8,423 nt of DNA from CAYPOY01 sp964412395 (lineage in GTDB: Bacteria; Chloroflexota; Anaerolineae; B4-G1), in contig CAYPOY010000229.1 in NCBI GenBank assembly GCA_964412395.1, positions 1 to 8,423 on the forward strand, read 5' to 3'. The notes below the pieces were generated by a model. That model made no database searches. It was given only the letters and a program-made list of their open reading frames with translations, and was not told where the DNA came from. The position numbers and the translations under genes were made by a program. Position 1 is the first letter of the stretch. Every line of letters starts with the position of its first letter. This document shows, piece after piece, positions 6,143 through 8,423 of this stretch.

Positions 6143-6229
6143 GCCCGACAAAGAAGAGCAAGACACACAATCAAAACAGGCAACAAGCAGACCCTCGATT
6201 AGCACGTCCGCTTCAGTGACTTGTTGGGC
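6143..6229 (-). repeat. attC-like imperfect inverted repeat
   Basis: On the - strand, GCCCAAC (6223-6229) fits the attC core RYYYAAC and is followed by AAGTCACTGAAGCGGACG, a typical L''-like arm. GTCGGGC (6143-6149) fits the opposite core GTTRRRY except for one base and is preceded by CTTGCTCTTCTTT, a loose complement of the first arm. The 87-nt span is within the usual attC range, and the site follows the small permease gene as it would in a gene cassette. The second half is poor, so this may be a degenerate attC or an unrelated interspersed repeat. No integrase gene is in the window. Confidence 0.3.
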
Positions 6230-6281
6230 GGCACCCAATGGAACACCCCTTTTCTGACTGTATCCATGTCAACAGGGTTCC

Positions 6282-6773
6282 TCACAACAGTCGCACGACA
6301 GCATTGGCCACCAGCCCAGCCAGAGGTGGCACAACGAAGGTGATGCCGTAGCGAACGAGCGCGGCCTTGGGGTCGATGAGTGCCATCTCCACAGGAAGAC
6401 GTGATACTGACCACAGCGACCAAGCCGAGACAAAACCGACCACGGCTCCCAGACCAGCCCCGGCCTGATAGAACACCGCCACGAGGGGGAAGACAGCATA
6501 TGGCGCGCCTGGCACTACCCCACCCACCACGCAAGCGATCAGCACACCTTTCACTCCCGCCTGGGCACCCAACCAGCGGGAGATCAGTTCCTTGGGAACA
6601 AGCACTTGAACCAGTCCTGCTATCACAAAGCCCAACAACAAAATGGGCAGATTGCGCCACAGCGTGCGCCCACCGGCCATTAGGCCAGCCAGTGGCAGGT
6701 CTCGCCCTCGCCAGAAGGCAATCGCCAGCAGTGTCACTGCAACGGCTGCCAGAACCAGCGTTGTTCTGTCCAT
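6282..6773 (-). CDS. Half-size permease, COG0701/DUF318-like
   Basis: A 163-residue, very hydrophobic protein with segments near residues 4-21, 41-59, 72-100, 104-123 and 141-160. The sequences LLLGFVIAGLVQVLVPKELISRWLG, GGVVPGAPYAVFPLVAVF and the following small-residue helix resemble one half of the COG0701 predicted permeases (the YraQ/DUF318 group), which are usually about 300 residues with two such halves. A second half is not encoded nearby, so it may act as a homodimer or be a reduced paralogue. Substrate unknown; some relatives sit with arsenic or metal genes, but nothing here supports that. The ATG at 6773 is preceded by AAGGGGAG with 7-nt spacing; an upstream Met at about 6800 is less likely. 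Stop TGA at 6282-6284. An attC-like repeat begins 53 nt downstream. Confidence 0.75.
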   Translation of the reverse strand: MDRTTLVLAAVAVTLLAIAFWRGRDLPLAGLMAGGRTLWRNLPILLLGFVIAGLVQVLVPKELISRWLGAQAGVKGVLIACVVGGVVPGAPYAVFPLVAVFYQAGAGLGAVVGFVSAWSLWSVSRLPVEMALIDPKAALVRYGITFVVPPLAGLVANAVVRLL

Positions 6774-6780
6774 TGACTTG

Positions 6781-6788
6781 CTCCCCTT
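6781..6788 (-). promoter_or_regulatory. Ribosome binding site deciding permease start
   Basis: AAGGGGAG on the - strand, 7 nt before the ATG at 6773. It favours MDRTT as the N-terminus over the upstream in-frame Met codons. Confidence 0.65.
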
Positions 6789-6861
6789 GTGCTGTCGGTT
6801 CATCCTCACTCATTCACCTGACCGGCTCGAACGCGACTCCCCCTGCGCGCTCCACTCTGCG

Positions 6862-6899
6862 GTGTGCCCGCCCTGAGCTCCGCGAAGGGCGGGGCACGC
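6862..6899. repeat. GC-rich hairpin between permease and antitoxin-like gene
   Basis: Arms GTGCCCGCCCT (6864-6874) and AGGGCGGGGCAC (6886-6897) pair over 11 bp with one bulged base around an 11-nt loop, and extend a few bases with one wobble pair. The inner CCCTGAGCTCCGCGAAGGG is like interspersed repeats seen in many GC-rich bacteria. No T-run follows on the - strand, so it is not a convincing terminator. The rest of 6774-6930 shows nothing gene-like. Confidence 0.7.
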
Positions 6900-6930
6900 C
6901 GTGCTCTTTCTTTCTATCCAGACATTCACC

Positions 6931-7221
6931 TCAATCCAGGGCATGATGCGCCCGACGATCTCGATTTTCCTCCGTTAGCGAATTGAGCTGCCTTGCGCGA
7001 TTCACTGGAGGGCGCATGATGCCCTGGAAAGTGCCTTGGCCTGATCTCATCTCTATCTTAACGGGCGGAATGTGCTTGGGAGCGAAAGAAGTTTTCTTGC
7101 GTTGGCTTTGTTCTTCTTGCTCCTTCAATGCACGGTATATAGCCTGCAAATCAAAGTTGAATTGTGCTGCGTGGGCTTCTCGTGCTCGACGCACTTCCAT
7201 CACGATTGGGTCTTGCCACAT
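6931..7221 (-). CDS. Antitoxin-like small protein, partner of PIN toxin
   Basis: A 96-residue protein whose N-terminus (MWQDPIVMEVRRAREAHAAQFNFDLQAIYRALKEQE) matches a small conserved family found next to PIN-domain toxins in Chloroflexi and Cyanobacteria. Its role as antitoxin is by context, not proven. The helical, charged N-terminal half reaches a basic stretch SQRKKTSFAPK (residues ~39-49), after which family members I recall end within 10-30 residues. Here the tail from about residue 57 is unusual: both arms of a 19-bp inverted repeat (6935-7028) encode parts of it, so it is probably a repeat-derived extension. The ATG at 7221 lies 3 nt after the stop of the PIN fragment, with GGGAG and AGGAG overlapping the junction, which indicates translational coupling. 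Since the PIN partner is truncated, this gene may be an orphan. Confidence 0.65.
   Translation of the reverse strand: MWQDPIVMEVRRAREAHAAQFNFDLQAIYRALKEQEEQSQRKKTSFAPKHIPPVKIEMRSGQGTFQGIMRPPVNRARQLNSLTEENRDRRAHHALD
6935..7028. repeat. 19-bp inverted repeat within antitoxin-like gene
   Basis: Arms 6935-6953 (TCCAGGGCATGATGCGCCC) and 7010-7028 (GGGCGCATGATGCCCTGGA) pair at 18 of 19 positions around a 56-nt spacer. Both arms encode the unusual C-terminal tail of the antitoxin-like protein. Confidence 0.85.
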
Positions 7222-7224
7222 CTC

Positions 7225-7585
7225 CTATTCTCCCAATAACTCTTGTGGCGTGCAGATAATCGGTGGTTCATAACCTGTCAGGCGGCAAATACGCTCGATT
7301 TTGTACCGCATTGTCGCATTCGCTATGTGTTTGAAGTTCCACGTGAGCAAGTAGTCCATACCGTTGAGTGTTGCCACTGCAATATGCAAAGCATCCTCTA
7401 CTGCCTTTCGAGGCATAGGCCCTTCTTCGACCAGTTTTTCAGCAAAAGCAACCGCTTCCTCGCTCAATGTCAGCAGCGGGATGTCCACAATCGCTTGCAA
7501 ATGTTGTTCTGCTGCGTGTTCATCACCCGCACTCGCTTCTTGGACGACCAGTTGAGAGATGAACAAGTCAAAATCCTGACAAAGA
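7225..7585 (-). pseudogene. PIN-domain (VapC-like) toxin, N-terminally truncated
   Basis: The C-terminal ~120 residues of a PIN-domain ribonuclease-type toxin. The sequence DFDLFISQLVVQEASAG, the conserved KAVEDALHIAVA (acidic residue plus His), YLLTWNFKHIANATMR and the terminal GYEPPIICTPQELLGE match the VapC-like group whose partner begins MWQDPIV. The usual first ~35 residues, including the strand that carries the first catalytic acid (normally in a MSVYIETS-type start), are absent. In their place the frame continues into FG-GAP repeat sequence. The domain therefore lacks part of its metal-binding site and is probably dead, unless an in-frame fusion is expressed. Stop TAG at 7225-7227, 3 nt before the antitoxin-like ATG. 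Confidence 0.75.
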
Positions 7586-8206
7586 TATACTTCACCAATA
7601 CAGTGCATCAGATTTTTGACGCCATCCCCGTTGGGAGCACCCAGAACCAAATCGGCTCGTCCATCACCATTTACATCAGCGACGGCCAAGCTATACCCCA
7701 ACGTGTCACCAAATTCTCCATAGCCTCCATCTATACCTTCAATAGTCGCATCTGCCTGGATTGGGATTTGGACTGTGCCTGAATGACCAGTCGTGATTTG
7801 AGAGGACCCCCGTATGATGTAGACACTTCCTGCAGTATCACGTCCGCTGGGGCTTTCCCCAAAGGCACCCACGACCAGATCATCGTATCCATCTCCGTCA
7901 ACGTCTCCACATCCCAAGTTCTCCCCAGCAGGTACACTCCAGCCCTTTGGCTGAAAACCTGTTATCACCAAATCCACAGGATCTATCTGTACATCCGGCA
8001 CGTGTTTGCCCTGGCACAAATCTTGCACCTATAACCAGATCCTCAAAAGTGTCTCCATTCACGTCTCCCGTAGCTACAGCACCACCAAAGCCGCCATTAC
8101 GATACCAACCAACAATAGCCAATTGCTTGCCTGGAGGATCATCCAGAGGCCAAATCCATTTGTGCCCATCGGTGTGGAGCAGACTGACCTCCTTCGGAAG
8201 TCTCAA
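7580..8206 (-). pseudogene. FG-GAP (integrin-alpha-like) repeat protein remnant, frameshifted
   Basis: Three FG-GAP beta-propeller repeats with calcium-binding loops can be read: GDVNGDTFEDLVIGARF (about 8085-8020), GDVDGDGYDDLVVGAFG with SVYIIRGS (about 7915-7790), and ADVNGDGRADLVLGAPNGDG with GEVYL (about 7690-7585). Such repeats occur in secreted or surface proteins. The first repeat is in one frame (open from at least 8206, where a TTG could be read as start). The others are in a second frame, with the shift at about 8010 (8000-8020). The protein then breaks at about 7580, where it joins the PIN fragment in frame. No signal peptide or convincing start is visible; upstream sequence to 8423 is repeat-rich. 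It reads as a decayed piece of a larger surface-protein gene. Confidence 0.75.
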
Positions 8207-8283
8207 AAGTGCGCTATCAACCAGCTTTTGAGGTGATTTCGGGCTGATTCGCTTCCAAAATCCTCGACGGCAGACTTCCGAAG
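8192..8283. repeat. 12-bp inverted repeat pair flanking ~68 nt
   Basis: CTTCGGAAGTCT (8192-8203) and its exact complement AGACTTCCGAAG (8272-8283) face each other. The right copy is itself part of a 15-nt palindrome (7+1+7, centred at 8279). The unit lies at the upstream edge of the FG-GAP remnant. It could be a small fold-back repeat; no gene is seen between the arms. Confidence 0.75.
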
Positions 8284-8316
8284 TCTTAACTTGATGACAT
8301 TGGTTACGCCTATAGA

Positions 8317-8334
8317 TTGCACTGTATGGTGCAA
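8317..8334. repeat. Short hairpin, 6-bp stem
   Basis: TTGCAC (8317-8322) and GTGCAA (8329-8334) form a 6-bp stem with a 6-nt loop. It lies just before a GCCGCCCAAC decamer (8335-8344) that also occurs, inverted, at 6223-6232. Confidence 0.45.
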
Positions 8335-8363
8335 GCCGCCCAACGTATAAGGTATGGTGGGCA

Positions 8364-8379
8364 GGGGCCTCTCGGCCCC
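8364..8379. repeat. GC-rich tetraloop hairpin
   Basis: GGGGCC (8364-8369) and GGCCCC (8374-8379) pair around TCTC. No T-run follows, so a terminator is not supported. The 8207-8423 stretch holds only such repeats and no recognisable gene. Confidence 0.5.
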
Positions 8380-8396
8380 CACCCCCACTTCAGAAC

Positions 8397-8423
8397 CCCG
8401 CGTGATGGTTTCCCTATCACGGG
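8397..8423. repeat. Bulged hairpin at the window end
   Basis: CCC plus GTGAT (8397-8399, 8402-8406) pairs with ATCAC plus GGG (8416-8423), leaving a 2-nt bulge and a 9-nt loop. The window ends exactly at the closing GGG, so the repeat may continue or recur beyond it. One copy is seen. Confidence 0.5.

Noticed and set aside
6199..6813. 204-codon ORF on the - strand overlapping the permease
   Set aside because: Different frame of the permease gene, with Cys/Trp/Arg-rich translation. The permease frame has clear membrane segments and its own Shine-Dalgarno. The end of the ORF (NKSLKRTC) is translated attC-like repeat.
6380..6946. 188-codon ORF on the + strand
   Set aside because: Antisense to the permease and across a GC-rich hairpin; Pro/Arg/Ser-rich with no domain.
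7243..7782. 179-codon ORF on the + strand
   Set aside because: Antisense to the PIN and FG-GAP pieces, both of which match families in the - strand frame.

Overview
The window looks like a fragment of a bacterial chromosome from an uncultured lineage, most plausibly Chloroflexota (Anaerolineae-like). That placement is an inference. It rests on a moderately GC-rich composition, a GldA/GldFG/DUF4340 transporter module, PIN/antitoxin proteins of a type common in Chloroflexi and Cyanobacteria, and dense repeats (heptamer arrays, fold-back repeats). No rRNA or tRNA gene was recognised, so taxonomy is not established.

Layout. Bases 1-667 are on the + strand: the C-terminal part of a PLP-dependent alanine/ornithine racemase-like protein, then the N-terminal part of a histone-deacetylase/acetylpolyamine-amidohydrolase family protein that stops abruptly. 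Everything from 668 to about 8206 reads on the - strand. In transcription order (right to left) it holds: a decayed FG-GAP (integrin-alpha-like) repeat gene joined in frame to an N-terminally truncated PIN-domain toxin; a small antitoxin-like partner; a half-size COG0701-type permease; an attC-like imperfect inverted repeat; a glycosyltransferase remnant with an internal deletion; an ABC ATPase; a 958-residue ABC-2 permease fused to a GldG-like auxiliary domain; and a DUF4340 protein.

Functional core. The ATPase (4840-5796), the GldF-GldG fusion (1723-4599) and the DUF4340 protein (668-1636) form one co-directional module. By family knowledge it is an ABC exporter-like complex with large extracytoplasmic auxiliary domains. 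The substrate is unknown and nothing here shows a role in gliding. Each intergenic gap of the module is filled with repeats: a nested fold-back element between the ATPase and the permease, and a 13-unit heptamer array between the permease and DUF4340. A palindromic insert also lies inside the ATPase reading frame.

The flanks look like a gene graveyard. Several genes are truncated, frameshifted or fused at discrete breakpoints (about 667, 6000, 7580 and 8010). Either this is a real region of repeated rearrangement or some junctions are assembly errors; the sequence alone cannot decide. I do not see a clearly new defence or biosynthetic system. The most distinctive items are the repeat biology around the Gld-like module, the microhomology-type deletion in the glycosyltransferase remnant, and the possible integron-like (attC) repeat beside the small permease.
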